A DNA stretch of 64,000 nucleotides from Cryptomeria japonica (Eukaryota > Streptophyta > Pinopsida > Cupressales > Cupressaceae), in the NCBI RefSeq assembly GCF_030272615.1, contig NC_081408.1:619502476-619566475 (forward strand), read 5' to 3'. Of this stretch, positions 10,330 through 21,207 are shown one piece after another. The number at the start of each line of letters is the position of its first letter. The first letter of the stretch is position 1. The notes below the pieces were generated by a model. The model was not told where the DNA came from and searched no databases. It saw nothing but the letters and a program-made list of their open reading frames with translations. Made by a program: the position numbers and the translations under genes.

Positions 10330-10400
10330 CCACATGTGGGCTGCAACTCACATATGTGTTTTCAACCTCACATATGTGGACTACAACTCACATATGTGGG
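10330..10400. repeat. 20-bp-period array of CACATATGTG palindromes
   Basis: Perfect palindromes CACATATGTG start at 10349, 10369 and 10389, exactly 20 bases apart. A shorter variant CACATGTG precedes them at 10331. The spacers are related (CAACTCA / CAACCTCA / CAACTCA on the left; GTTTT / GACTA / GGTTG on the right). Confidence 0.85.
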
Positions 10401-10628
10401 TTGCAGTCCCCAAATTGGGGTTGCACACAACACCACACCCCAAATCATGTGCCAAATTCGTTTTTAAAAAAAAAACGCCTAGTGTCTTTTTGTTATTCGC
10501 CCAGTCAATAATAAAGTGCAATCAAATTATATATATACCCATATTTGTGGTATATACACAGTTTGGCACTTGGAAATAAAAGAATGTTTTGGTGATAAGA
10601 AATTTTGCTATTTAAAAATGATTATTAG

Positions 10629-10629
<1 letters not shown>

Positions 10630-10672
<43 letters not shown>
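10630..10672. repeat. (TA)n microsatellite
   Basis: About 21 uninterrupted TA units. Confidence 0.95.
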
Positions 10673-10675
<3 letters not shown>

Positions 10676-11217
10676 ATTATTAAATTTAGTAAATATTGAT
10701 TGGATGTAATGTTGTTGGAATACAAATTTAGCATTTGACCAATAAAGTTATAATTAGCAAACATGATTAAATTTAGTCAAATTGACTTATTTGAAAAGGA
10801 TTTATTATTGAATTTAAATATTGATTTTATTCCCATTACACGGGTATTGCTATTGTTATTGGTTAAATTAGAAAACTTAGTGCAAGGGAAACCATCTTTT
10901 GTTTTCTTTTGGGGTTGGTAACCCTTTTTGGTTCATTCCTATTAAAAGGGAATAATTATCGTATGTATCTTAATATGTTTGAAATCAAGTATTTTTGACA
11001 AGTCAACTCGGTTGAATGTCGACTTTGGTTTTCTTATTCATTCCCCCTTTGTGATCTCGTCTTAATTTGCTTTGGATGCATGTGTGTATTGATGGAATTT
11101 CCACTCTATTGGAGTATTCTAGTGTTTTTTATAAAAAGGGGCAATATCCTCGTGTGCATGTTTGTAAATGTTTGAATGCAAGTTATTTTTACAAGTCTAT
11201 TTGGTTACGTGTGAACT

Positions 11218-11235
11218 TTGACCTTTCTTGTTGTT
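11218..11235. repeat. Left target-site duplication of LINE-A
   Basis: TTGACCTTTCTTGTTGTT, identical over 18 bases to 19134-19151. Confidence 0.9.
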
Positions 11236-11410
11236 TTTGATTAAGTAAAAACAGGTTTTAAGGGACCCGAAACCTGATTACATACGAAAGATATTCAAGA
11301 AGGAAACAAAACAAGACAGCTGCAAAAGACCAGCAAAAAAATCAGCAGCAAAGAAAGGGACAGCAAGAAGCCAGCAAGAAATTGGCCCCAAGCCCAGCAT
11401 TACAAGTTAA
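11236..11410 (-). other. 3' UTR of LINE-A
   Basis: Non-coding after the ORF3 stop (11411-11413). On the minus strand it is T- and GCTG-rich, then has TGTAATCAGG, CGGGTCCCTTAAAACCTG and TACTTAATCAAA at the extreme 3' end, next to the target-site duplication. The element-specific tail is where the LINE RT would bind to prime. Confidence 0.7.
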
Positions 11411-13294
11411 TTAAAAACTCTTCATAGTTTCCTTAGCATTCTGTACCAAGAGCATCATCAACTTGGCCGCTTCCCTCACGTCATTGTTTTCCTATCCAAG
11501 TGAACTCTCTTTGATTTTGGTGTCCTTCCCAATAGTGGTATGCTTAGTTATGTGCCTAGGGTTCTGGTGGGTGGGGCTGGAGGTTGGAGCATCTTCTATA
11601 ATTACCAGGTTCTTATCCTGATTTTTCCTTTCCAAATGATCCACCAATGCATTCATATCCTAGGAAGAAACTTAAGGACCTGGAGGCTATGGTTCATAAG
11701 GCTTTTCAAATCCTTCTCATTACGGGCGATCTGGGTGTTGACGTTGTCTTTGTCCTCCTCCACCTGCTCTTTTAGAGTTCTAATAACATCCTCCAAATGT
11801 TTCAAGTCCCCTTTGATCAGATCTTTCTCCAACCAGTCCTCCATCTCCATTTCCTCCTCAGCTTCATTGATTTCTATATCCTCATTCTATTTCCCAAAGT
11901 TAGACATCTTAATCAGCTTATTAATCTTATCTTCCAGCTCCCTTTGCTTACCCTCCATATTGGTGATATTTTTGACAACCCATTTCTGGAAATTGAAGAA
12001 TTCCAAAGTGCAATTATGGGTAGTGTCCAAGATGGTGTTCGCAAATTCCTTGCCTTGTTCAGTCTCCTCAGAGTTAGGGTTGTCATACTCCTTAGGATTC
12101 AGAGCAGCATTCTCACTTTCCGAACCCTTAGGGTTAGAATGAGGGTTTTCAGAATTACCCCCTTCCTCCCCTTCACCATAGTTCTCATCCTTATTTTGCT
12201 CCATTTCAGGATCAGTGTCCTTATCCTTTTCCTCTTCTTCATCACAATGCACCTCCTTTTCCTCATGCTCTATTTCAACTTTCCTTTTTTTTGTGGGTAG
12301 GGGTGTTGGACTGATCCCCATTCAAGTTAGAGTCTTTGCAGCTCTCAGATATATGAGCATTAATGATCAAAGGATCATCCTTGGTTTCCCTAGCCTTATC
12401 CTTAAGGTGTTCATATATTAGCAAAATGAGCCCTTGGTGGGCTAAAGAGTAAGAGTTAGGCTTTATAGCATGGTCTGCAAGGCTCTCATTTAGAGAGGCT
12501 GTTAAATAGAAGGGTAGAGATATTTTAGCCCCATGACGGAAATGGTTCAGAATAGCGAAATGATAGTTATCAGTTTTTGTAAATCTACCATCCACAGTCA
12601 AATACTCCATTAAAGCCCTAAGAACTTTTTGCCAGAAAGGCTTTATCGACTGGGGAGTGTAGTATGAGATGTTGTCCTTCTTCGCAAGCTTGCCCTTCTC
12701 ATCCTCCGACTTTGAGAAGTTTTTGAAAGCTTCAACTACATACTTCTGATCCCTGTAGAATTTAGTCCCCTCCGTCTGGAGACCCGTGACCTCTGCAATC
12801 ATGTTTTTATTGATTTGCCATATCTCCCCAAACAAGGCGACTCTGTTGTTACTCCAGCTTTTAGCAAAACCATAAGACACAAAATTTCTGCTTCCGTGAA
12901 GATTTTCCATATAGTCAATGAAGCCATGTCTGTGGAGCCTTCTCCAGACCTTTCTTTCACTCTTCCAATTTTCACATCCTGGAGGCTCGTTCCTGTTTAG
13001 GTTACCACCCATTCTGAGCTCCAAGTAAAGATACCCACTACTGCAGTTCACAATCCATAGATAAAACTCTGAAAACTTGTTATTTTTGGAATTCCCATGT
13101 AAGGGCTTTTTCATAGTTTTGAAATTGCTGCTTATGGCCACACAAACCCAACTATTATTACTATAATCTTTCACACACATATGATCTTGGAAATGATGCC
13201 AAAAAACACTCATAATCTGACAGTTAATCTGCCCCCAAAATCTATCTTTGGAAATCGTTCCCCAGAAATTAATCATGAGATTAACTTGACCCAT
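11411..13294 (-). pseudogene. LINE-A ORF3: uncharacterised protein with NLS-like motif and coiled coil
   Basis: I do not recognise the family. On the minus strand, an ATG at 13294 opens a frame through 12275 (landmarks FVSYGFAKSWSNNRVALFG, MIAEVTGLQTEG, EYLTVDGRF, AILNHFRHGAKISLPFYL, AHQGLILLIYEHLK). A shift at an A8 run (about 12284-12291) moves the reading to the 11887-12321 frame. That frame has PTKKRKVE (an SV40-type monopartite nuclear localisation motif), a long Glu/Lys/Asp-rich linker, a TAG at 11887-11889 and a helical stretch (EEEMEMEDWLEKD, LKEQVEEDKDN). Another shift near 11660 leads to a C-terminal tail ending MLLVQNAKETMKSF. That makes roughly 600 residues. The ATG overlaps the ORF2 stop by 14 bases. 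The N-terminal part loosely recalls uncharacterised plant transposon-associated domains, but I cannot name one. Confidence 0.6.
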
Positions 13295-16200
13295 TGATGC
13301 AATCAAAGTATAATTTCTCTTTAACCTCCCTTTTGATGTGAGTTTCTCCAATGTATTTGACATCCTTCTCCAAATTGACCCCTTCATTGGCTAGGATATC
13401 CGCAACCTTATTGCCCTCTCTAAAGGTATGAGTTATACTAATGCTAACATAGTTATTTAGAAGATATTTAGCATTTTTAATTAAAGTGGTAATATTTCAG
13501 GAAATAGAACTTGTACCTTTGAAGGCTTGTATGATGTTTGAGGAGTCCCCTTCGAGCCAAATTTTTTTGAATTTGAATTCCTGAGCAAGCTGGAGGCTCT
13601 TTAGCATTGCCAGAGCTTCAGCCACATGGTTATTCTGGACCCCAAAGGGAGAAGCAAAAGTAGTAATGCAAATTCCTTGAGCATTTCTAATAACTCCTCC
13701 TCCACCAGCCTTTCCAGGGTTCCCTTTAGCAGCCCCATCAAAATTAACCTTTATCTAGTCATATTCAGGAAAACGCCAGACAATGTTATCTCTCCTATTC
13801 TTATTTTCCGATTTGTAGACCTTATGCATTAGGTTCCATTAAGTGAGGATGTCTCTTTCCATATCATTCATATCAGTAATAAACCATTGTTGATTATTCT
13901 TGTGAGGAATGTTGATGTTCTCCTTTATAGCCCTGCAGATTTTTTCAAAGACCACCTGAGTGTTACACTTAGCTTCCCTAAATATCCTATTATTCCTTTC
14001 TTTCCAAATGCCCCAAAAAATCATGGGGAGGGTCAAAGACCAAAAGTTCTTGATGATTTGGCATTTGGTTGGAAAATTCCATTGCCAGATAATATCCTTG
14101 ATGCTCTTGTTCATAACCCAATTAACTTTCCATTTTTCCCACATTTTGCACCAAATAGCCTAGGTAAAGGAGCAGTGAAAAAAGAGATGATCAACTCCTT
14201 CTAGCATAGCTCACATCTATTAGGGAATTTGAAACCTCTTCGGATTAAATTGTCAAGAGTAAGGGTACTATTACGAGAAGCAAGCCAAAAGAAATTGTTG
14301 ACTTTAGGGATCAAAATGTTGTTCCAAACTTTACTCCAAATGGGATTGTTGGTTTGAGAAAAGGTGTTTTTATAGGCTGAGGCAGCCATAAATTCACCTT
14401 TAGGATCACTTTTCTAGAGGAATTCATCATCATAGCCTTTGTTATGGGAAAATGACAACAACTCCTTCTGGAGGGAGGAAAATCCAGAATGAATGTCATC
14501 AAGCCTAACCCACTTGTCCTCCTTCCAGTAGTCACACACCATAAGCCCAAACCTCATTTTACACTCCTCAATAATTTGACTATCGTTTTGATCATAAAGA
14601 GCTTCATTCTTCATCCAGGGGTCTTCCCAAAACCTTATTCTGTCACCTTTTCCAAGGACCCATCTAGCCCCAGCTTTTGCCACTTTTATGGATTTGATAA
14701 TGCTATTCCTGATGAAGGATCCAACAGGGATATCTTCAGAGTTAAGGACCCCTTGGATAGTCTAATTCTGAATGTATTTGTCAAACCAAATTTGATTCCA
14801 ATCTTTCTTAGTATCATAGGCTCTCCATAATTGTTTAGCAAGATGAGCTTTGTTAAAGGTTTTTAGAGCTTTAATCCCCAACCCCCGTTTGTTCTTAGGT
14901 CTACACACTTTGTCCCAAGAAACCAAGGGTATTCTCTTTTTTTCTTCTACTCCTGACCATAAAAATCTCTTCTGGATTCTTTCCATTGCTTTAGCAAATT
15001 TAGCCGGGATACCAAACAGGCTGAGGGCATAAACAGGGAGATTTTGAAGAGTAGCTTGAAGGAGCTACAGTTTCCCACCCTGAGATAACATTGAACCTTT
15101 CCATCCAGCAAGTCTTTTATTAAGTTTATCAATAAGCATATTCCAGAAGGAGATTGGGGGAGCTAACCCCAAGGGAAGACCCAGATAGGTGGAGGAGAGC
15201 ATTTCCACTTTGCACCCAATAATTTTAGCAATTTTCTATTGTCTTATGACCGAAGTATTCAGGAAGTACATAGCTGATTTGTCCCAATTGACTTGCTGAC
15301 CAGTAGCTAAAGCATAGGAGTTAAGAGCAGTTTTGAAGGCATCAACCTTCTTGATAGGAGAATACCCCATGAGGATAGTGCCATCAACAAATTGTTGAGG
15401 AGTGCAAAAAACATTGGCAGAGGAAGGTTGAAGACCTTTGATAGTTTTGCTTTGTTTCAAATTGTGAATCAATCTGCTCATACTTTCAGCCAATATGGTA
15501 AAAAGGATAGGAGATATGGGATCTCCTTGTCTAAGCCCTCTTGAAGTTTTAAAAAAAATGGTAGGAGATCCATTAATCAGAATAGAGAACATAGGAGTGG
15601 TGATCAACTCTCTGATTATTTTGGTTACCTTTTCATCAAAACCAAAAGCCCCCATGATTTTGAAGAGAACATCCCACTCCACTCTATCATAAGCCTTCGC
15701 CAAATCCAACTTTATCAAGAAACCTTCTTTTTTAGCAGCACTGAGGGAATGAATGTTCTCATGAACAATAATAATTGAGTCCAGAATCTGCCTACCAGGA
15801 ACAAAACCTTTCTGCTCCTCAGAGATGATGAAGGGAAGCACCACCAAAATTCTAGTGGTCATAACTTTGGATATGATTTTGTAGAAAGAGTTGCATAGGC
15901 TAATTGGCCTAAAATTTCCCATAGAGTCTGCCCCAGCAACTTTGGGGATTAGGGCTATAAAAGTGGAGTTGAGTTCCTTAAGGATTCTTCTAGATCTAAA
16001 GAATTCTTTGACCGCATTAACCATGTCTTCCCCCATAATATGCCAGAATTCTTGGAAGAAAAACATAGGGAAACCGTCAGGACCTGGAGCTTTATCCCCT
16101 TGAAATGAAAAGATAGCTTTTTTAATTTCTCCAGCAGACGGGATAGCAGTAAGGGCCTTATTTTGACTAGGGTTAATGACCTTAGGAATAATATTGACCA

Positions 16201-17458
16201 AATTGAGTTGGTGGGTCTGATCAATGTCCTTGTTACTAGTAAGGAGCTAATTGAAGAATCTGATAGCTTCATCCCTGATTTCATCCTTATTAAGTAGAGT
16301 GTTGTTTTCAACAATCAGTCTTGTGATTCTATTCGCTGCCTTGTGTTTTAGAGAAGTCATATGGAAAAATTTAGTGTTTTTGTCCCTTGCCTTCAACCAT
16401 AGAGCCCTAGATCTCTACCTCCAATAGATTTCTTCCCTAGAAATAATGTTGTGGATTTTGACTAGAACATCGTCTTCCATGGCTTTGGAAAACTTTTTGT
16501 AGCCTTCTTTCTGTATTGAATTTTGAATTTGGTCTAGTTCCTCCTTTAGTTTTTTCTTTGAATAAAAGATATCACCAAACACCTTCTTGTTTCAAGTCTT
16601 GATGTTGGTTTTGATGTTTTCAAGTTTTTTGGCAACTTTATACATGGCAGTTCCATTAATATCAAGATTCCACCAGTTAGCAATAGATTTTTCAAGATTA
16701 GGGTGGGAGGTCCACATCTTTTCAAACCGAAAAGGGAATCTCTGATTATTCTTAAAATTCTCAGCAACAAAAGAGATGGGGTAATGGTCTGGCCTAATTC
16801 TATTAATAACAAAAAGGGAGCATCTATGAGAAAGAATCCAATCATTAGTAAGAAGGGATCTATCAAGTCTTACCTGGATGAGATCTTCACCATCCCTTCA
16901 GTTAGACCAAGTGTAGGAATCCCCGTTGAGATCCATATCAATGAGAGCATTATCATTAATAAAGTCCATCAGGTCAAATCTGTTGTCCGGTTGAGCCTGA
17001 CTACCTCCAAATTTTTCAATGTCTTGCAAAGGAGTATTGAAATCTCCCATCACAACCCAGCTGTTCAAAGGGAAGGAATTTCTTTTATGCTGAATTTTAT
17101 TCTAGAATTTACTTCTAGCGGATTTGGAGTTAGGGGCATAGATATTAGCGATAACAAATTCCTTACCATCAATGATGCTTTTAGCTTTTAGGGATAAAAT
17201 ATTGCCATCAACATCAATCATATCTCCAGAGGTTGTGCTTTTATTCCAGAATATAGCAACCCCTCCAGAGGCTCCATTCGAGCTACTGCCACAAGCCCCT
17301 CCATTTTTCAAAAACTTTAATTTCTCCACTTTCTCTTAACTCATTTTGGTTTCCTGAACCAGGATAATATCCGGATTTTGATCTTGAATGAGGTTCCTTA
17401 ATATATCCTGTTTATTGAGACCATTAAGGCCTCTGATGTTCCAAGATATTACCTTCAT
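13281..17458 (-). pseudogene. LINE-A ORF2: endonuclease, reverse transcriptase, RNase H
   Basis: ORF2 nicks target DNA and primes reverse transcription there. It starts MKVISWNIRGLNG at 17458, about 70 bases after the ORF1 stop. Endonuclease motifs: SWNIRGLN, VQETK, NIYAPN, MGDFN, VRLDRSL and RPDHYPIS, all catalytic positions kept. RT (15236-16201): KAPGPDGFPMFFFQEFW, FRPISLCNSFYKII, EEQKGFVPGRQILDS, KLDLAKAYDRVEWD, RGLRQGDPISP, then FVDGTIL where FxDD is required. A zf-RVT region at 14201-14389 (WSKVWNNILIPKVNNFFWLA, CELC) is followed by RNase H at 13380-13760 (NFDGAAKGNPG, AEALAML, EGDSSN, REGNKVADILA). Stops include TAG near 17098, 16240, 15236, 14762 and 14414, and TGA near 16903, so it is inactive. 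Confidence 0.9.
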
Positions 17459-17526
17459 TTGGAAGCCTGAGGGCAGGATTCCTTGATAGTTCGCTACCTT
17501 CCATCAGCTATGTTTTTCTTACTCTC

Positions 17527-19130
17527 CTAGTTCCTATGCCATTTCATAGATTTGCGTCCTGGTGGGGATCTTGAAGCCCCAAAATCAGCCTTGGATCTGG
17601 TTCTATTTTTTACTCCATTAAGGCCTCCTATCTTCATGGTTTTAATTTTCTTTCCATTTCCTATTTTCTTTTCTTCTTGTTCTGCTCTAGACTTATCTTG
17701 CATATTGCTCCATAGGTCTTCTCTTTTCTGGGATGAGGTAGTCATATCGACTCCTATGTTCTGGAATAAGGCATTTAAGTTTTCTTGCAGCGACCCAAAC
17801 TTGTTACTCCTTCCCAGTTTTATTTCATGTTCTTGAAACTCCTCTAAATAGTGTTCATCTTTTTTTGAAGGTTCCTGAAAAGCCTCAAGATGAGAATAAG
17901 TGATATTCTCAATCTCACCATCTTCAAGTGTCTCTTCACTGATTTCATTCTCCTTCGCCTATGTCTGTAGAGCCTCAAAGGTGTTTCATGTTTTAATCTC
18001 AAACTCCCTAGTTTCATTCTTTTTATTCCCCTTCAAAGGGGGGTTCTTAGGAGGTTCAATGCTATCTTCTTCCAGATGTTCAGATATATTAACCGAGTTT
18101 CCACTTTTTTCTTCTAACTTGTTACAGTCTTTATTATTATTTTTTTCTTTCCAAAGCTGTTTATGAATATTTGTCATCACAAGTTTTTTAGGGTTGTTGG
18201 GGCAAGCCTTAGCCCAGTGACCTTATTTTTTACAAGAGAAGAAAACAAAGGGGAGAGATTCGAATTCTATGGATTGTTCCCATAACCGAAGTTTGGAATT
18301 TAGGTCAATAGAGCTTGGGAGGTCCATATTTTGTGATATGTTGACACAAATGTGTGCATACACCAATCTCTTACGAGCTATTGTCATTGGGTCTATCGCA
18401 ACAAGCTCCCCAAAGGAGTTAGCGATTTCTAAGAAAACATCCTCCACCCAGTATTCCAATGGTAGCCTAGGCAACCTAACCCACACCGGAGCAGATTCAA
18501 AGAAAAAATCATTGAGTTCCATGTTAGGAGACCATTTTCTAGCAGAAAGAGAGGATTTGCCAAACATCCAGGGGCCACCACTTAAAGCAACTTCCATATC
18601 TTCCTTGCATGAGAAAGAAAAAACAAAAAAGCCTCTAGGCAAGGCAGAGACATCAACCTGTCCTTTCATTCTCCATTTTCTCTTAACAAAGGACCTAACA
18701 TCCTCAATATTAGGTTGAGGTCCAACAAATTTCCCCACCAAAGAGAAAGACATTAAAGAGATGCTATGATCAATAACTATATCAAGAATCTCAATCGCAA
18801 GTTTACCTATTCTATTATCTGATATATCCTTCACAAAGGGGAAAGACGATTTACTAGTCGGTTTACCAGGTGCTTGTCTTGCAAAGAGACTATTCCAAGG
18901 TTTAGGTATTCACCCCTCCTTGATATTTTCTGAGAATCTTTTGAGTTTTTGGGATCAGGAGGAGGGTCCCATATTCGTGGGTCACCATCCTGCCTTCCAT
19001 CCTCATCATCAGATGCTTGTCCTTGAGCTGCAGTGGATTCAGAACCAGAGGATCCAACATCGTTGTTCCCTCCATTTCTTGATTTTAAATTTCCCACTGC
19101 AAACGCTACTCCCTCTGTGTTTCCCTCCAT
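17527..19130 (-). pseudogene. LINE-A ORF1: DUF4283 and zinc-knuckle RNA-binding protein
   Basis: ORF1 would coat LINE RNA. The first ATG (19130) gives MEGNTEGVAFAVGN and an acidic low-complexity N-terminus (18831-19130). After a frameshift near 18850 the DUF4283 domain follows (18223-18834): FVKRKWRMKGQ, ALPRGFFVFSF, GGPWMFGKSSLSARKW, PVWVRLPRLPLEYW, IARKRLVYAHICVNI. The knuckle reads CKK, then TAA, then GHWAKACP, so a stop sits inside the CCHC motif. The same frame continues to 17527 through further stops as a Lys/Glu-rich tail ending KSMKWHRN. DUF4283 plus a knuckle ahead of an APE endonuclease is the classic plant L1 order. Confidence 0.9.
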
Positions 19131-19133
19131 TTC

Positions 19134-19151
19134 TTGACCTTTCTTGTTGTT
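19134..19151. repeat. Right target-site duplication of LINE-A
   Basis: Identical over 18 bases to 11218-11235. The next base differs on each side. Confidence 0.9.
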
Positions 19152-20224
19152 AACCCTCTTTGTGGTCTTGGTATGTGAGGAGATCAAATTGTGTACTAAC
19201 TCCAGTTGATTAACCTAGATGGTAGAGTTGGGTAACCTAGTGAATTACTCAATTTTCTATTTTGAACTCCCTTTTGTGATATTGGCTTTTTGTTATGCCT
19301 AGAAGTCCTTTGGTTTGTGTAGTGCCATAAGGGAGAGTGGCTTTCGAGTGGGGGTCACGCCCAAAGTGGTTAGCAGGGTAACCCTTTGAAAGTTTGTTTA
19401 AGTAAGTGATAACTTAATAATATATTAGGGGGTTTGGTAGTTCAAACATTAAATAAGATTAATTGTGCCCCGCTCATGGTTGAGTGCTTGTATAGACTCA
19501 GGATGCAGTGGGAAGGTCTGGAATGGAAAACCAACAACCTTGTCCTCACGAAAGGATTGTTTGGGTCCACATGAGACTTGGATGGGGCCGAAGGTTTGGG
19601 ATAGGTTACCAGGGTAACCGTTGATGGGGGTTGAGACCTATGGAGGCTTGCCAGAGTAACCATACCAAGCTATGTGATGATACTCTTCCCTTATGTTCAC
19701 TAGTGTGCAGTTGTGTTGATTTTGTTTGGAGCACTATTGTGGGAGTCATATCTGATTGTTTATGATTTTTGTGAGTACTTGATATTCATGTTAGACCATG
19801 GGATGCTTATGATGGATTGTGAGGAATTAGTTTCATTGGTGCTCTAGTTGTTTTCTTGTAATTACTCCATACCATGTTTTAGATGGATCCTCTTTCTTCT
19901 TCTTCAATCATTCATGCATCTCTTGGACCCTATGTGGTCATATGCATCATTTTTTTATGTACGTCTTGTTGGCAGGATGTAATTGATTTAAAAATTTATG
20001 TATTTTACACCTTTTATTTAATAGAATGCTCTTGCACTTGAAGTGGACCCGAAGATGTAGCCCATTAGGGGCGATCTTCGTTATCAACTTGTGTTGTATG
20101 GTGTATGTGTTCATCTAGTTCCTTTTAATTTTAGATGTATGAATGGTATTATGGTTAAAATGTATAATGTAATTTAGGTGATATTAATCTTAATTGTATG
20201 TATGAAGTTATTGTATATAACTTC

Positions 20225-20477
20225 ATGGTAGTTGTATATATTCAATCATGCTTAGTTTAATCTCTTATGGTATCTAATTACTATGTTCATGTTGTAATAA
20301 TTCTATCTTGAAAAGGTTTAATCAATGTAACTTTAGTGATGTAATAAATGTAGCTTTAGTGATGTAATGTAACTAATGGTAGTTGTATATATTCAATCAT
20401 GCTTAGTTTAATCTCTTATGGTATCGAATTACTATGTTCATGTTGTAATAATTCTATCTTGAAAAGGTTTAATCAAT
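20225..20477. repeat. Two 102-bp direct repeats, period 151
   Basis: 20225-20326 and 20376-20477 match almost perfectly (one visible mismatch, TATCTAA versus TATCGAA). The 49-base spacer itself contains the short repeat CTTTAGTGATGTAAT twice. Confidence 0.85.
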
Positions 20478-21207
20478 CTCATTGTTAATTGGATTAATCG
20501 AGTAATGTTCATTGGAAACCCTTTAGGTGTTTAAGTTAAGTCTTCCACTTGTGCAAATGTTATTTCAATGTTTAACTTAATGCATCTTTAAGTTCATTAA
20601 TGTTTTAAAAAAAATTATTTGCACTCTTTTCGAGAGTTATAAGTTGAATCCTTTAGGGTTTCTTGCCAGGGCATTACAAAATACAACATATCTTATCAAA
20701 TGGTGCATCTTCTCTACATTTTGTGAACAAATAGTGTGATGTAGCTCAGGGATTGCAAATACATATACTTCCTCAATTAGTTCACAAACCACTTTGAGCT
20801 CAAAAACCTCCTAGTGTGGGTATTCCTCAGCAAAAAATTTGCACCACCTCCAACCCTTCTCCACCAAGAAAAAGAGTGCAAAAATATTATTCAGCAAGAA
20901 GAGGCAAACAATGTCTCATTTGGATTAATGCCCTAAGATATAAGGCAAGCGAGAACCCTCTTAACATGACTTACTCCATGTACATAGTCCTGGCAACCCA
21001 TATTTGGAAATGTTCTACCACATCACGAGGTTTACCAGGTAACTAGAGACACCAACTATAGATTCATGTAGACGGCAGAGACCGTCTCTGTAGACCATTT
21101 GGCAACCCATATTTGGATCATTTTGGTTGGATTGGTTCCTTCTAATTTTCAAGTATGAAACTTAATAAGATTGATAAATGTCCTTCCTCTTTGGATGTAT
21201 TTGAAAT

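Larger units (their letters stand above)
9025..11217. other. AT-rich spacer left of LINE-A, no gene seen
   Basis: There is no coding similarity that I recognise. Simple-sequence landmarks are an A14 run (9559-9572), T-rich DNA at 10256-10267 and a (TA)n tract (10630-10672). A mildly GC-richer part at 10270-10450 holds the palindrome array listed separately. G/T-biased sequence at 9573-10260 leaves one open frame of 102 codons on the plus strand, but its composition is repetitive and I do not support it as a gene. This DNA and 19152 onward were contiguous before LINE-A inserted. Confidence 0.6.
11236..19133 (-). mobile_element. LINE-A: plant L1-type non-LTR retrotransposon with three ORFs
   Basis: The element is 7.9 kb and lies between perfect 18-bp target-site duplications. 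On the minus strand it encodes ORF1 (DUF4283 and zinc knuckle), ORF2 (APE endonuclease, reverse transcriptase, zf-RVT, RNase H) and a third ORF. It then has a 3' UTR ending in TACTTAATCAAA, with only a short A-rich junction. The 5' boundary (19133) is three bases before the first in-frame ATG, so there is almost no 5' UTR and the copy is probably slightly 5'-truncated. An RNase H domain after RT is known in plant L1 lineages, but an ORF after it is not something I know as standard. Many in-frame stops show the copy is dead. Confidence 0.9.

Noticed and set aside
11540-12421. Plus-strand open frames of up to 200 codons opposite LINE-A ORF3
   Set aside because: They are antisense shadows of ORF3. 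They are rich in Leu, Ser and Phe because the sense strand is Lys/Glu-rich.
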